Positions 15,111 to 22,977 are shown, numbered from the stretch's first letter. The stretch is 27,522 nt of DNA from JAKZSU01 sp047517485 (GCA_047517485.1 JAKZSU010000185.1:1-27522), one strand, 5' to 3'. Numbers and translations are program-made. Notes: a model not told the origin generated them from the letters alone.

Positions 15111-15886
15111 TGCGCCCGCGTCGTCTGCGACCACCGCCGATCAATCTTCTGGTGCCCAACGGGGTGACCGTACTGGGCATCTGCGCCGGGCTGACCAGCA
15201 TTCGGTTCGCCTTCCTCGACCGCTTCGAGGCGGCGGTGATCGCGCTGCTCCTGGCGATGATCTGCGATGCCTTGGATGGTCGGTTGGCGCGCCTATTGCG
15301 GGCGACCAGCGAATTCGGGGTCCAGCTCGACTCGCTCGCCGACATCGTCAATTTTGGCGTCGCGCCGGCGATTGTGCTGCATATTTGGGTGCTGTCCGAG
15401 ATCCGTGGCGCGGGCTGGGCGGTGGTGCTGTTTTTCGCGGTGTGCTGCGCGCTTAGGCTCGCCCGTTTTAATGTCGGCGCGACCTCGGCCGAGCCCGAGC
15501 CGGCGGCGTCGTCACGTTTTTTCACCGGTGTGCCGGCGCCCGCGGGATGTGGCGTCGTGCTGCTCCCCCTGCTGCTCTCGTTCGAGCTCGGCGAGGGCTG
15601 GTGGACCCATCCGCTGGTGGTCGGCGCGCATGTTCTGGTGGTCGCGTTCCTGATGGTGAGCCGGGTGCCGACGTTCAGCTTCAAGGCGGTGCGCCTGAAA
15701 CACGAGCATGTGCTGCCGGCGATGGTGTTGCTGACGATGCTGGCGGCGTTGTCGGTGGCATATATCTGGTGGGTATTGCTCGCGGTTGTGGCGTTTTACA
15801 TCGCGTCGCTACCGTGGGGCCTGCGCGCCTATGCACGAGATCAAGCGGCGCCGCCCGCCGAATCGGACGACGAAGAAGCAGGCTGA
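15110..15886 (+). CDS. pssA: CDP-diacylglycerol-serine O-phosphatidyltransferase (phosphatidylserine synthase)
   Basis: The enzyme joins CDP-diacylglycerol and serine, feeding the Psd encoded just upstream. It has the CDP-alcohol phosphotransferase motif D-x2-D-G-x2-A-R-x8-G-x3-D-x3-D, here D53, D56, G57, A60, R61, G70, D74 and D78. Around it are about seven or eight hydrophobic membrane helices. The motif NGVTVLGICAGLTSIRFA near the N-terminus is typical of the type II bacterial enzyme. Its start overlaps the psd stop by one base. It ends 20 bases from the convergent methyltransferase gene, with no evident strong terminator between them. Confidence 0.95.
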   Translation: MRPRRLRPPPINLLVPNGVTVLGICAGLTSIRFAFLDRFEAAVIALLLAMICDALDGRLARLLRATSEFGVQLDSLADIVNFGVAPAIVLHIWVLSEIRGAGWAVVLFFAVCCALRLARFNVGATSAEPEPAASSRFFTGVPAPAGCGVVLLPLLLSFELGEGWWTHPLVVGAHVLVVAFLMVSRVPTFSFKAVRLKHEHVLPAMVLLTMLAALSVAYIWWVLLAVVAFYIASLPWGLRAYARDQAAPPAESDDEEAG

Positions 15887-15905
15887 GGCGCCGGTCTAGA
15901 GTGAT

Positions 15906-16745
15906 TTAGGCGAGGCCGGTCCCGATCCGGACATGGGCTTTCATGAGGTAGCGGTCGCCGTCGAGATAGGCGTCGAAAGCCTTGTCAATTTTTTCGTCGA
16001 GCGCGGCGCGGGTGTCCGGTTCCAGTTCGGCCAACTCCGCGGCGAACGACATTTCGACGTTGGCTTGCCAGAATTTCGAGTCGGCGGGCGGCTTGGCGTC
16101 GAAGCGAAGTTCGGTCTCCGAGACTTGAGTGAAGCCGGCGGCGCGGAGCGATGAGTCCAGCAAGCCCCCGGCGCCGAAACGGAATTGCGGCAATCCAGTG
16201 GCTTCGTCGAGCCCGAGAAAATCGCGCACTTCGCGCTGGATCACCGTGAACATCGTGATGTCCGACATCGGGCCCCAGACCATGAATGCGGTGCGGCCGC
16301 CGGGTACCAGGACGCGACGGGCCTCGCGCAAGGCTTGCACCGGATCGGGCACGAACATGATGCCGAAGCGGCAGGTGACGCGGTCGAAGCTGGCATCAAT
16401 GAAGGGCAGGGCCTCCATGTCGGCGACCTCGGCCGACAGGTGGCTCAAGCCTTCGGCGGCGGCGCGGGTTCGCGTCGCCTCGAGCATGGCGTCGACCAAA
16501 TCGCTGGCGACCACCCGGCCGCTGGCGCCGACGGTACGGGCGATGGTCAGGGCCGGTTCGCCGGCACCCGAGGCGAGGTCGAGCACGCGCATGCCCGGCG
16601 CTATATCGGCGGCGTCGATCAGCGGCTGATTGAAGCGCCGCGCCATGCGCTCGACACGCTCGGCCCAACGCGTCCAAGCCGGCACGCGGATATTCCAGTT
16701 TCGGGCGACTTCGGTTTTGTCGGGGACCCTGTTAGAGCCATTCAT
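15906..16745 (-). CDS. Class I SAM-dependent methyltransferase
   Basis: The 279-residue product has the UbiE/Methyltransf_11-like Rossmann core. Motif I is VLDLASGAGEP (residues about 54-64), followed by VVASDLVDAML (acidic residue binding the SAM ribose), then AEVADMEALPF and the post-motif VLVPGGRTAFMVWG. The methyl acceptor cannot be told from sequence. The first four codons and the start codon (16743-16745) lie inside the right-flanking MITE-like element, so the insertion appears to have replaced the natural 5' end. No good Shine-Dalgarno is visible before this ATG. A GTG a little downstream (IRVPAW) is a possible alternative start and would remove 20 residues before the conserved region. 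The core itself looks intact. Confidence 0.85.
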   Translation of the reverse strand: MNGSNRVPDKTEVARNWNIRVPAWTRWAERVERMARRFNQPLIDAADIAPGMRVLDLASGAGEPALTIARTVGASGRVVASDLVDAMLEATRTRAAAEGLSHLSAEVADMEALPFIDASFDRVTCRFGIMFVPDPVQALREARRVLVPGGRTAFMVWGPMSDITMFTVIQREVRDFLGLDEATGLPQFRFGAGGLLDSSLRAAGFTQVSETELRFDAKPPADSKFWQANVEMSFAAELAELEPDTRAALDEKIDKAFDAYLDGDRYLMKAHVRIGTGLA

Positions 16746-16997
16746 GTCTCAATGGATTCGGTTTGACCGCGCTCCCGTGCGCCGTGGCTAGGAGCGCGGT
16801 GCGGCGCGATGTGTGTGCATCGGGCAAGCCGCGCGACGACGCCACGGCGCACGGGAGCGCGGCCTTCGGTGGGCCAACTTGGCATTTCGGTTGCGTTGCG
16901 ACGCTCGGCCGATGCACACACATCGCCCTTCGCGCCGCGCCTACCCGAAAAGCCAATTTGGCCCATCAAACCGGTTCCATTAAGACATGAAAGGCTC
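16735..16997. mobile_element. Complete MITE-like structured element, copy B (263 bp)
   Basis: The element is bounded by TA at 16733-16734 and 16998-16999. Its 32-base terminal inverted repeats (16735-16766 and 16966-16997) match at 28 of 32 positions and begin GAGCC. Inside, 16767-16788 pairs perfectly with 16841-16862 (22 pairs), and 16870-16890 pairs with 16945-16965 (19 of 21). In the loop of each of these long hairpins sits a small one: 16807-16822 (loop TGTGTG) and 16910-16925 (loop CACACA). The two loops are complementary, so the arms could kiss. There is no open reading frame of note, so it is non-autonomous. TA flanks point to an IS630/Tc1-mariner-type transposase. One end makes the TAG stop of pqqE and the other holds the methyltransferase start codon. 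Confidence 0.85.
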
Positions 16998-18124
16998 TAG
17001 TTCCCATAGCGGCGATAGATGAACTCGGGCGCCTCCGCGAGCGCCTCCCGCAGCGGCTCTTCGAGGACCGCGCGGTCGGGGGCGAGCTCGCAGGTTGGGT
17101 CGGTCTTCGCCGCGTCGCCGACCAGGGCGTAGGCCTGGCAGCGGCACCCGCCCCAATCGATTTCGCGGCGGTCGCACGATTGGCACGGCTCAGGCATCCA
17201 ATCGGTACCGCGGAACATGTTGAAGCTTTCCGAATGTTCCCAAATCCACGCCAGCGGTTTGTCGCGCACCGAGTCGAAGGTGATGTTGGGCAGGCTTTCC
17301 GCCGCGTGACACGGCAGCACCGTGCCCGAGGGCATGATGTTGAGGAATTGCCGGCCCCAACCGCCCATGCAGGATTTCGGCCGCCGCGCGTAATAATCCG
17401 GCACCACATAGTCGATCGCCAGCACACCCTTAAGCCGTTCGCGGGCCTCGGTGACGATCTCGGTGGCGCGATCGAGCTGCTCGCGGGTGGGCAGGAACGC
17501 GGCGCGATTGCGCAACGCCCAGGCGTAGTACTGGACTTGCGCCACTTCGATCCGCTCGGCGTCGAAATCGATCGCCATTTGGATCATGTCTTCCAAGTGA
17601 TGGAGATTGTGGCGGTGCATCACCGCGTTGACGGTGAGCGGGATGTCGGCCTTGCGGACCAAACGCGCCGCCGCCTTTTTTTTCTCGAACGCGCCTTTGT
17701 AGCCGGCCACCCAATCGCCGAGCTCGGCTGTCGAATCCTGGAAACTGATCTGCACGTGATCGATACCGGCTTCGGCGAGACTGTTAACGCGATCCTCGCT
17801 CAACAAAACCGCCGACGTGATCAGATTGGTATACAGGCCGACCTTGGCGGCGTGCGCGACCAGCTCTTCCAGGTCTTTGCGCGAGGTCGGCTCGCCGCCG
17901 GAAAAATGGAAATGCAGGACGCCCATATCGACGGCCTCGTCCATCACCCGCTTCCAGTCCTCGGTGCTCAGCTCCTCGCTCGCGCGTTCGAGCATCAGTG
18001 GGTTCGAGCAATACGGGCATTGCAGCGGGCAGCGATGGGTCATCTCGCCCAAAATCGCGTACGGCACCACTTTGTCCGGCTGGGTACGGCCCAGGGCCGC
18101 GGTGTTTTCTACGACGTCGCTCAT
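16997..18124 (-). CDS. pqqE: PqqA peptide cyclase (radical SAM, PQQ biosynthesis)
   Basis: PqqE cross-links the Glu and Tyr side chains of the PqqA peptide, the first step of PQQ synthesis. The 375-residue protein has the radical SAM cluster motif C32-x3-C36-x2-C39 (in HRCPLQCPYCSNP), the FSGGEPTSR segment that contacts SAM, and a SPASM domain with further iron-sulfur cysteines. These include SCMGGWG, LPCHAAE, CQSCDRREIDWGGCRC and the final DPTC. The start overlaps the pqqD stop (ATGA). It ends in FIYRRYGN, which looks like a natural terminus at full family length, and the TAG stop falls on the boundary of the MITE-like element. The enzyme needs PqqD as peptide chaperone, encoded next to it. 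Confidence 0.97.
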   Translation of the reverse strand: MSDVVENTAALGRTQPDKVVPYAILGEMTHRCPLQCPYCSNPLMLERASEELSTEDWKRVMDEAVDMGVLHFHFSGGEPTSRKDLEELVAHAAKVGLYTNLITSAVLLSEDRVNSLAEAGIDHVQISFQDSTAELGDWVAGYKGAFEKKKAAARLVRKADIPLTVNAVMHRHNLHHLEDMIQMAIDFDAERIEVAQVQYYAWALRNRAAFLPTREQLDRATEIVTEARERLKGVLAIDYVVPDYYARRPKSCMGGWGRQFLNIMPSGTVLPCHAAESLPNITFDSVRDKPLAWIWEHSESFNMFRGTDWMPEPCQSCDRREIDWGGCRCQAYALVGDAAKTDPTCELAPDRAVLEEPLREALAEAPEFIYRRYGN

Positions 18125-18411
18125 GACACGATGAATCCTTTGTCCGCCAGGTTTTGCAGCATGCCGGTCACATCCGTTTGGATGGCGTCACGCGGCGCCT
18201 GATCGAATTTCGCTGAAAGCACGTCGACGAGGTCGACCAGCGAGCGCTCGCCATCGCACAGCGAAACGATCTCGTAGGCGATCTCGTCGAGCTCGAATAC
18301 CCGTTCCGGCGCCAGAATTATCCACTTGTCGCGTGGCTTGTCGAAACGCAGTTTGGCGTGCCGCGGCAGTTTCGGTTGGGTACCGTCGGCTATGACCAGT
18401 CGCTCGCTCAA
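18121..18411 (-). CDS. pqqD: PQQ biosynthesis peptide chaperone PqqD
   Basis: The 96-residue winged-helix protein binds PqqA and presents it to PqqE. Recognisable features are PKLPRHAKLRFDKPRDKWIILAPERVFELDEIAYEIVSLCDG and the C-terminal LADKGFI; the family is usually 90-100 residues. The start codon is TTG, three bases after the pqqC stop, with AAGGG about nine bases before it. The stop overlaps the pqqE start, so expression is coupled. In some bacteria pqqC and pqqD are fused; here they are separate. Confidence 0.95.
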   Translation of the reverse strand: MSERLVIADGTQPKLPRHAKLRFDKPRDKWIILAPERVFELDEIAYEIVSLCDGERSLVDLVDVLSAKFDQAPRDAIQTDVTGMLQNLADKGFIVS

Positions 18412-18414
18412 GGC

Positions 18415-19218
18415 TCAGCCCTTGAGATCGTCGGGCACAAAGGCGCCCGGCGGGATAAACGCCGGCTCGACATAGGCGAAGTAAAGCGCGTCGAGTTGTG
18501 CCCACAACACGTCGGTCTTGAAGCGGATGGCATTGAGCACCGCCTCTTGGCTCGCGCGCGTCGCGGCCTCGCGGATCACGTAGTCGCGGCCGAACTCGGC
18601 ATCTTTCGGCGCCTCGGCGAGGCGTTTCTTGAAGTACGCGAGCGCGTAGTCGTCGGCCCAGTCATAATGCTTCGACAGGCCGGCGATGCGTTCCTTGTGA
18701 ATGGTCGGCGCGAACAGCTCGGTCAACGACGACGCGATCATCTCGAGTTGCGACCGGGTGGCGACGTAGTTGACATAGGCATCGACCGCGAAACGGGTCG
18801 CCGGCAGCAAGCCGATGGTCGATTCGACATAGACGTTGTCGAGGCCAAGCCGCTCGGTGAGCTGGAGATAGCGGCTGATCCCGCCGGTCTCGACCTCGAC
18901 GCCATCGTGGTCGAGCACCCGCGAGCGCCAGGCGCGGCGCAAATTGGCGCTCGGCAGGCGCGCCATCAAGGTCAGATCCTTGCGCGGAATGCTCGCCTGA
19001 TAATAGTAGCGATTGAGCGCCCACGCCTGAACCTGGCCGTGGTTGAGCTCGCCATTGTGCAGCAATTTGTGAAACGGATGCAGACTGTGGTAGCGCTCGC
19101 GGCCGATCTGCTGCATGGCGTCGGAAAAATCATCCGGCGACAGCAAACCGTCGTCGGGGACGTCGAGCTCGTACCAATGGGTGGGTTTGATCGCGGCCAA
19201 GGCGGCGGCACTGCTCAT
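18415..19218 (-). CDS. pqqC: Pyrroloquinoline-quinone synthase PqqC
   Basis: PqqC catalyses the last step of the pathway, ring closure and eight-electron oxidation of the intermediate AHQQ to PQQ, without metal or added cofactor. The 267-residue all-helical protein shows the conserved RYHSLHPFHKLLHNGEL, NRYYYQASIPRKD, DHDGVEVETGGISRYLQL and the WADDYALAYFKKRL segments, which hold the His, Tyr and Arg residues of the active site. Length and motifs are normal. The start overlaps the end of pqqB by four bases (ATGA), and pqqD follows after three bases, all on the minus strand. Confidence 0.97.
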   Translation of the reverse strand: MSSAAALAAIKPTHWYELDVPDDGLLSPDDFSDAMQQIGRERYHSLHPFHKLLHNGELNHGQVQAWALNRYYYQASIPRKDLTLMARLPSANLRRAWRSRVLDHDGVEVETGGISRYLQLTERLGLDNVYVESTIGLLPATRFAVDAYVNYVATRSQLEMIASSLTELFAPTIHKERIAGLSKHYDWADDYALAYFKKRLAEAPKDAEFGRDYVIREAATRASQEAVLNAIRFKTDVLWAQLDALYFAYVEPAFIPPGAFVPDDLKG

Positions 19219-20144
19219 ATCGTAATCTCCATGCCGTCATACGACACCTCCCAGCCCGCGGCGACGACTTCGGCGCGCTCGGCGCTGTCGTCGAGCAGGA
19301 TCGGATTGGTCGTATTGATGTGAATAAAAATTTTCCGCTCCACATCGAGATCCGCGAAAGCCGCCACCGTGCCGCGGGGACCCGAGACACTCATATGGCC
19401 CATTCGCTTGCCGGTCTTGATGCCGACATCCGATCGTATCATTTCGTCGTCGATCCACAGAGTCCCGTCGAACAGGACCAGCGGCGCGCCGCGCAGCCGA
19501 TCGGCGAGCCAATCGGGAAAGGTGGCGCAGCCGGGGACGTAGAAGGCCCGGGTTTTTCCGTCCGCGTCGCGGATTTCAAGGGCGATCGTGTCCTCGCCCA
19601 CCGCCTCGGTCTCGACCGGCGCGTCGGCTTTCTCCAACCACAGCGCCACCTTGCCGGGGACCGCGAAGGGGACCACGGTGACGCCGCTGTCGCTGCCGTC
19701 GGGACAGATCAACGCCAATGGCTCATCCAGACGGAGGGTATCGCGGGCGACGAACTTCGGATTGAGCACGTTGAACACGGTGTTCGCGGCGAGCACGTCG
19801 AGCACCTTGCTCGAGCCGTAGAGCCGAAGCGGGTGGGATTCGCGCAGCGTCAACAGCCCGGTGATGTGGTCAACATCGGCGTTGGTCAGCACCACGCCTT
19901 GGATCGGACTGTGGCGCAGCCCGTCATGGGGGTGCATCGCCGGGGTTTGGTTGATCTGCTGGCGGATATCCGGCGAGGCGTTGCACAGAAACCAGCGCTC
20001 GCCGTCGGCGCTTACCGCGATCGACGATTGGGTTCGTGGGCGTGCCGCCGGGTCGTCCTGGCGCGCGCGTCGACTATTTGGATGATTGCAATTCCACTGG
20101 GGATACCCGCCGCCGGCGGCAGAGCCCAGAACACGGATGTGCAT
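19215..20144 (-). CDS. pqqB: PqqB, metallo-beta-lactamase-fold oxygenase of PQQ biosynthesis
   Basis: PqqB hydroxylates the cross-linked Glu-Tyr intermediate in the PQQ pathway, using a metallo-beta-lactamase-like fold. The protein starts MHIRVLGSAAGGGYPQWNCN, the family's typical opening, and has the metal-site region VLTNADVDHITGLLTLRE, which differs from the classical HxHxDH. It continues with DGTLWIDDEMI and GHMSVSGPRG to a C-terminal HINTTNPIL. Two adjacent ATG codons are available, at 20147 and 20144. The GGAGGTG motif is 7 bases (counted from GGAGG) before the second and only 4 before the first, so I prefer 20144 (309 residues). Between this gene and pqqA lie two hairpins that may lower its expression relative to pqqA. 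Confidence 0.96.
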   Translation of the reverse strand: MHIRVLGSAAGGGYPQWNCNHPNSRRARQDDPAARPRTQSSIAVSADGERWFLCNASPDIRQQINQTPAMHPHDGLRHSPIQGVVLTNADVDHITGLLTLRESHPLRLYGSSKVLDVLAANTVFNVLNPKFVARDTLRLDEPLALICPDGSDSGVTVVPFAVPGKVALWLEKADAPVETEAVGEDTIALEIRDADGKTRAFYVPGCATFPDWLADRLRGAPLVLFDGTLWIDDEMIRSDVGIKTGKRMGHMSVSGPRGTVAAFADLDVERKIFIHINTTNPILLDDSAERAEVVAAGWEVSYDGMEITI

Positions 20145-20177
20145 CATTTCACCTCCGACTCTGTTGATGCCCTAAAG

Positions 20178-20210
20178 CCGCCAACGGCGGGCCTACACGA
20201 TTAAATCGTG
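20178..20210 (-). terminator. Hairpins between pqqA and pqqB (possible attenuator or processing site)
   Basis: Two inverted repeats lie just after the pqqA stop codon. The first, at 20196-20210, is CACGAT-TTA-ATCGTG read on the minus strand. The second, at 20178-20190, is CCGCC with GGCGG around a three-base loop. Neither is followed by a long T run, so partial termination or mRNA protection is likelier than full stop. Precursor peptide genes commonly need more product than the enzymes downstream, which would fit such a site; the effect here is inferred. Confidence 0.5.
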
Positions 20211-20218
20211 ACCCGACC

Positions 20219-20293
20219 TTAGACGTCGGCGCAGGCGTAGCAATTGATCTCGAGACCAACCGCAATCTCACGAACTACAGGGGTGCTCCACAT
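20219..20293 (-). CDS. pqqA: PqqA precursor peptide of PQQ
   Basis: This 24-codon gene is easily missed because of its size. The peptide begins MWSTPVVREIAVGLEI and has the conserved pair E15 and Y19 in the EINCY segment, whose side chains become the carbon skeleton of PQQ. GGAG lies before the ATG, and the gene is followed by hairpins and then pqqB on the same strand, giving the full order pqqABCDE. The C-terminal end CYACADV is also typical of the peptide family. No pqqF or pqqG protease gene is in the window, so a protease encoded elsewhere would release the cross-linked residues. The promoter should lie in 20294-20456, shared with the divergent rhodanese gene; I could not pick a clear -35/-10 pair. 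Confidence 0.96.
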   Translation of the reverse strand: MWSTPVVREIAVGLEINCYACADV

Positions 20294-20456
20294 GTGAACT
20301 CTCCAGTATTCTAGTTTCCGTTCGAAAACGTACTGCCCGGAAATCCAGGCAGCGTCGGGAAGATAGAAACTCACGGCCGGCGATATAAGCTATAGACCTA
20401 ATCGCGTTTCCCAATAGCGCTTGCGAATCCCGTGAAAAAGCGGCAAATCATTGGCA

Positions 20457-21398
20457 ATGATGGATTTTTCGACGTTGCGATATGTCGCACTAACGCTGAT
20501 TGCAATGCTCTATGCGGGCGTGACGACGGCCGGTGCGGCGCGCGCGGAAGCCGCGCCACCGATCGTCGACGTGGCCTGGCTGGCGCCGCGGGTCTGTTCC
20601 GCGGATCTGGTGGTGCTCGACCTTCGCCGTTCGGTGCGCAACTTCGAGGCCGAACACCTGCCGTGCGCGGTTCATAGCGACTACTACAACGGCGGCTGGC
20701 GGATGACGCGCGCTGGGGTGGAGAACATGGTGCCGGCGATCGACCGCCTGGAGAAGCTGATCGGATCGCTAGGGATCGGCAACACCACCCATGTGGTGCT
20801 GGTCACCGCGGCGCTCGACATGTTCTCGCCAGCCGAACTGGCGCGGGTTTATTTCATATTTCGCGCCCTCGGCCACGACGCGGTGTCGATCCTCGACGGC
20901 GGTATCGCCGCGTGGACCGCCGATTGGGACAATGACATCGAAGTCGGACCGGCGACGGTTCGGCCGACCAGCTTCACCGCGCATCCGCGCGCCGCCATGA
21001 TCGCCGGCCGCGGCGATGTCGTGGCGGCACTCGATAGCGGGCTGACGCTGGTCGATATGCGGGCGAACGACCACTATCTCGGGATTAACAGCAGCCCGGT
21101 GGTGGTGCGCCCCGGAACCATCCCCGGCGCTATAAATCTCCCAATGATGTGGCTGGTGGTCGACGGCAAGCTGAGGTTCCGCACGCGCGCGCAAATCCGC
21201 CGGCTGTGGCGCGCCGCTGGTCTCGACGCCGATGGCGCGCAGATCCTGTTCTGCAATTCCGGCCTGGAAAGCGCGATCGGCTGGCTGTCCCTCGGCGGCA
21301 TCCTCGGCAACGAAAACGTCCGGCTCTACGACGGCTCGCTCGCCGAATGGTCGGCCGATCCGGCGCTGCCGATGGAACTTAAAGTGCCGCTGGAATAG
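20457..21398 (+). CDS. Exported tandem-rhodanese sulfurtransferase-like protein
   Basis: The product (about 313 residues) has a Sec signal peptide (hydrophobic residues about 8-22, cleavage near AARAEA) and two rhodanese domains. The first keeps the fold motifs VVLDLRRSVRNFEAEHLPCAVH and SILDGGIAAWTADW, but its active-site loop has no cysteine (LVTAALDMFSPAEL). The second has an active-site-type loop with C266 in FCNSGLESAIGWLSLGG and the preceding GTIPGAINLP. It therefore resembles thiosulfate or mercaptopyruvate sulfurtransferases working in the periplasm, with only the C-terminal domain catalytic. I chose ATG 20457; a TTG six bases upstream and an ATG three bases downstream are alternatives. 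The gene is divergent from pqqA with a 163-base gap and may be controlled together with it, which is inference. The acyl-CoA ligase follows after 46 bases. Confidence 0.85.
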   Translation: MMDFSTLRYVALTLIAMLYAGVTTAGAARAEAAPPIVDVAWLAPRVCSADLVVLDLRRSVRNFEAEHLPCAVHSDYYNGGWRMTRAGVENMVPAIDRLEKLIGSLGIGNTTHVVLVTAALDMFSPAELARVYFIFRALGHDAVSILDGGIAAWTADWDNDIEVGPATVRPTSFTAHPRAAMIAGRGDVVAALDSGLTLVDMRANDHYLGINSSPVVVRPGTIPGAINLPMMWLVVDGKLRFRTRAQIRRLWRAAGLDADGAQILFCNSGLESAIGWLSLGGILGNENVRLYDGSLAEWSADPALPMELKVPLE

Positions 21399-21444
21399 GG
21401 CGGGTCGATTTTGCGCCGGGCCCGCGCCCTGATACAACGAGCCT

Positions 21445-22977
21445 ATGAATAGTGCGGCGATAACAGCGGCGGCGGGGCGAAGCACCGTCGGGCGCTTGCT
21501 GGCGGAGCAGGCGCGGATTCGGCCTGAGGCGATCGCGGTCGATGATGAGCGGTTGAGCCTGTCCTATGCTGCCTTCAATACGCGGGTGAACCGGTTGGCG
21601 AACGCGCTGGCGACCAGGGGCGTGGGCCGGGGCGATCGGGTTGCCATTTTGTCCGAAAATCGGGTCGAGTATGTCGAGCTCGAATTCGCCTGCGCGAAAT
21701 TGGGGGCGATTGTCGCGGCGCTCAATTGGCGGCTGGCGCCCGGCGAACTCGAGCATTGCGTGGCGCTCGCGGCGCCCAAGGCGGCAATCGTGTCGCCGCG
21801 CCACGCGCGGGCTCTCGACGAACTCGCAGCGCGGCCGCCGGACGTCATCGAACTCGGTGACGCGTATGAAGCCATGCTGGTCGCCGCTTACCCCACTGAA
21901 CCCGCCGCGGTCGCGGTGCCCGAGGACGGGCTGGTCATTCTCTATACCAGCGGCACCACCGGCCGCCCCAAGGGCGCGGTGGTGAGCCATCGCGCCTTCA
22001 TCGCCAGGGTCACCGTGTTTTGCACCGATTACGGTCTGTCGCGCGACGAGGTGTTTCCGGCTTGGGCGCCGATGTTCCACATGGCGTCCACCGATCTCGC
22101 GATCGGCATGCTGTTGATCGGCGGTCGGGTGAGCCTGGTCGACGGTTTCGACTTGGACCGGCTGTGGCCGCTGTTGGCGGAACAGCGGGTCTGCTGGTTT
22201 ATCCTGATGCCCGGCGTTCTCGATCGAGTGATCGCGCGTCATGCGGCCGAACCGCTCGAGCCCAAAGGCATTCGTCTCACCGGCGCCATGGCCGACCTCA
22301 TCCCGCGCCACCAGTTGGCGCAGGTGACCTCGATCCTCAAGGCGCCGTATCTCAACAGTTTTGGCTCGACCGAGACCGGTATTCCGCCGGTGTCCGCCGG
22401 ACTGATCGCGCCGGGAGAAATTCCCGACAGCCTGTCGAAACGGCAGAATTCCTTGTGCGAGGTGCGCTTGGTCGATAGCGACGACCACGATGTCGCGGAC
22501 GGAACGCCGGGCGAGCTGGCATTTCGCGGCCCCACCCTGTTCTCCGGCTATTGGGCGGACGAGGCGGCGACGGCGGAGGACTTTCGCGGTGGCTGGTTCC
22601 ACATGGGTGATGTCTTTCGCCGCAATCCGGACGGCACTTACGATTTCGTCGATCGCGCCAAATATCTCATCAAGACCGGCGGCGAGAACGTGTATCCCGC
22701 CGAGATCGAGCAGATCCTGTTGGCCGATCCCCGGGTCGCCGACGCGGTGGTGGTGCGTCGCGCGGACGCCGAATGGGGCGAAGTGCCGGTGGCCTTCGTC
22801 GCCGTCAAGGACGACAGTCTCGCGGTCGACGACTTGATGGCGGCGTGCCGCAAGGGTCTCGCCGGCTATAAGCGGCCCAAGGAAATTCGCTTTGTCGCGC
22901 TCGAAGACCTACCGCGCTCGACCACCGGCAAAATTCAGCGCCACGAGATCGAAGCTCGTTTGCGACGAGAGGTTTAA
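21445..22977 (+). CDS. Class I adenylate-forming acyl-CoA ligase
   Basis: The 510-residue enzyme activates a carboxylic acid with ATP and transfers it to CoA. The phosphate-binding loop is YTSGTTGRPKG (residues 167-177), followed by the SFGSTETG-type motif (here NSFGSTETGIPP) and the hinge region YDFVDRAKYLIKTGGENVYPAEIE. The catalytic lysine is near the C-terminus in RSTTGKIQRHEIEARLR. Members of this group handle medium- or long-chain fatty acids, benzoates or similar acids; the substrate cannot be fixed by reading. The gene may be co-transcribed with the rhodanese gene. Its end overlaps the convergent amidohydrolase gene by four bases. Confidence 0.9.
   Translation: MNSAAITAAAGRSTVGRLLAEQARIRPEAIAVDDERLSLSYAAFNTRVNRLANALATRGVGRGDRVAILSENRVEYVELEFACAKLGAIVAALNWRLAPGELEHCVALAAPKAAIVSPRHARALDELAARPPDVIELGDAYEAMLVAAYPTEPAAVAVPEDGLVILYTSGTTGRPKGAVVSHRAFIARVTVFCTDYGLSRDEVFPAWAPMFHMASTDLAIGMLLIGGRVSLVDGFDLDRLWPLLAEQRVCWFILMPGVLDRVIARHAAEPLEPKGIRLTGAMADLIPRHQLAQVTSILKAPYLNSFGSTETGIPPVSAGLIAPGEIPDSLSKRQNSLCEVRLVDSDDHDVADGTPGELAFRGPTLFSGYWADEAATAEDFRGGWFHMGDVFRRNPDGTYDFVDRAKYLIKTGGENVYPAEIEQILLADPRVADAVVVRRADAEWGEVPVAFVAVKDDSLAVDDLMAACRKGLAGYKRPKEIRFVALEDLPRSTTGKIQRHEIEARLRREV

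Noticed and set aside
21379..22602. 407-residue minus-strand frame opposite the acyl-CoA ligase
   Set aside because: Antisense shadow of a well-supported gene with complete adenylation motifs.
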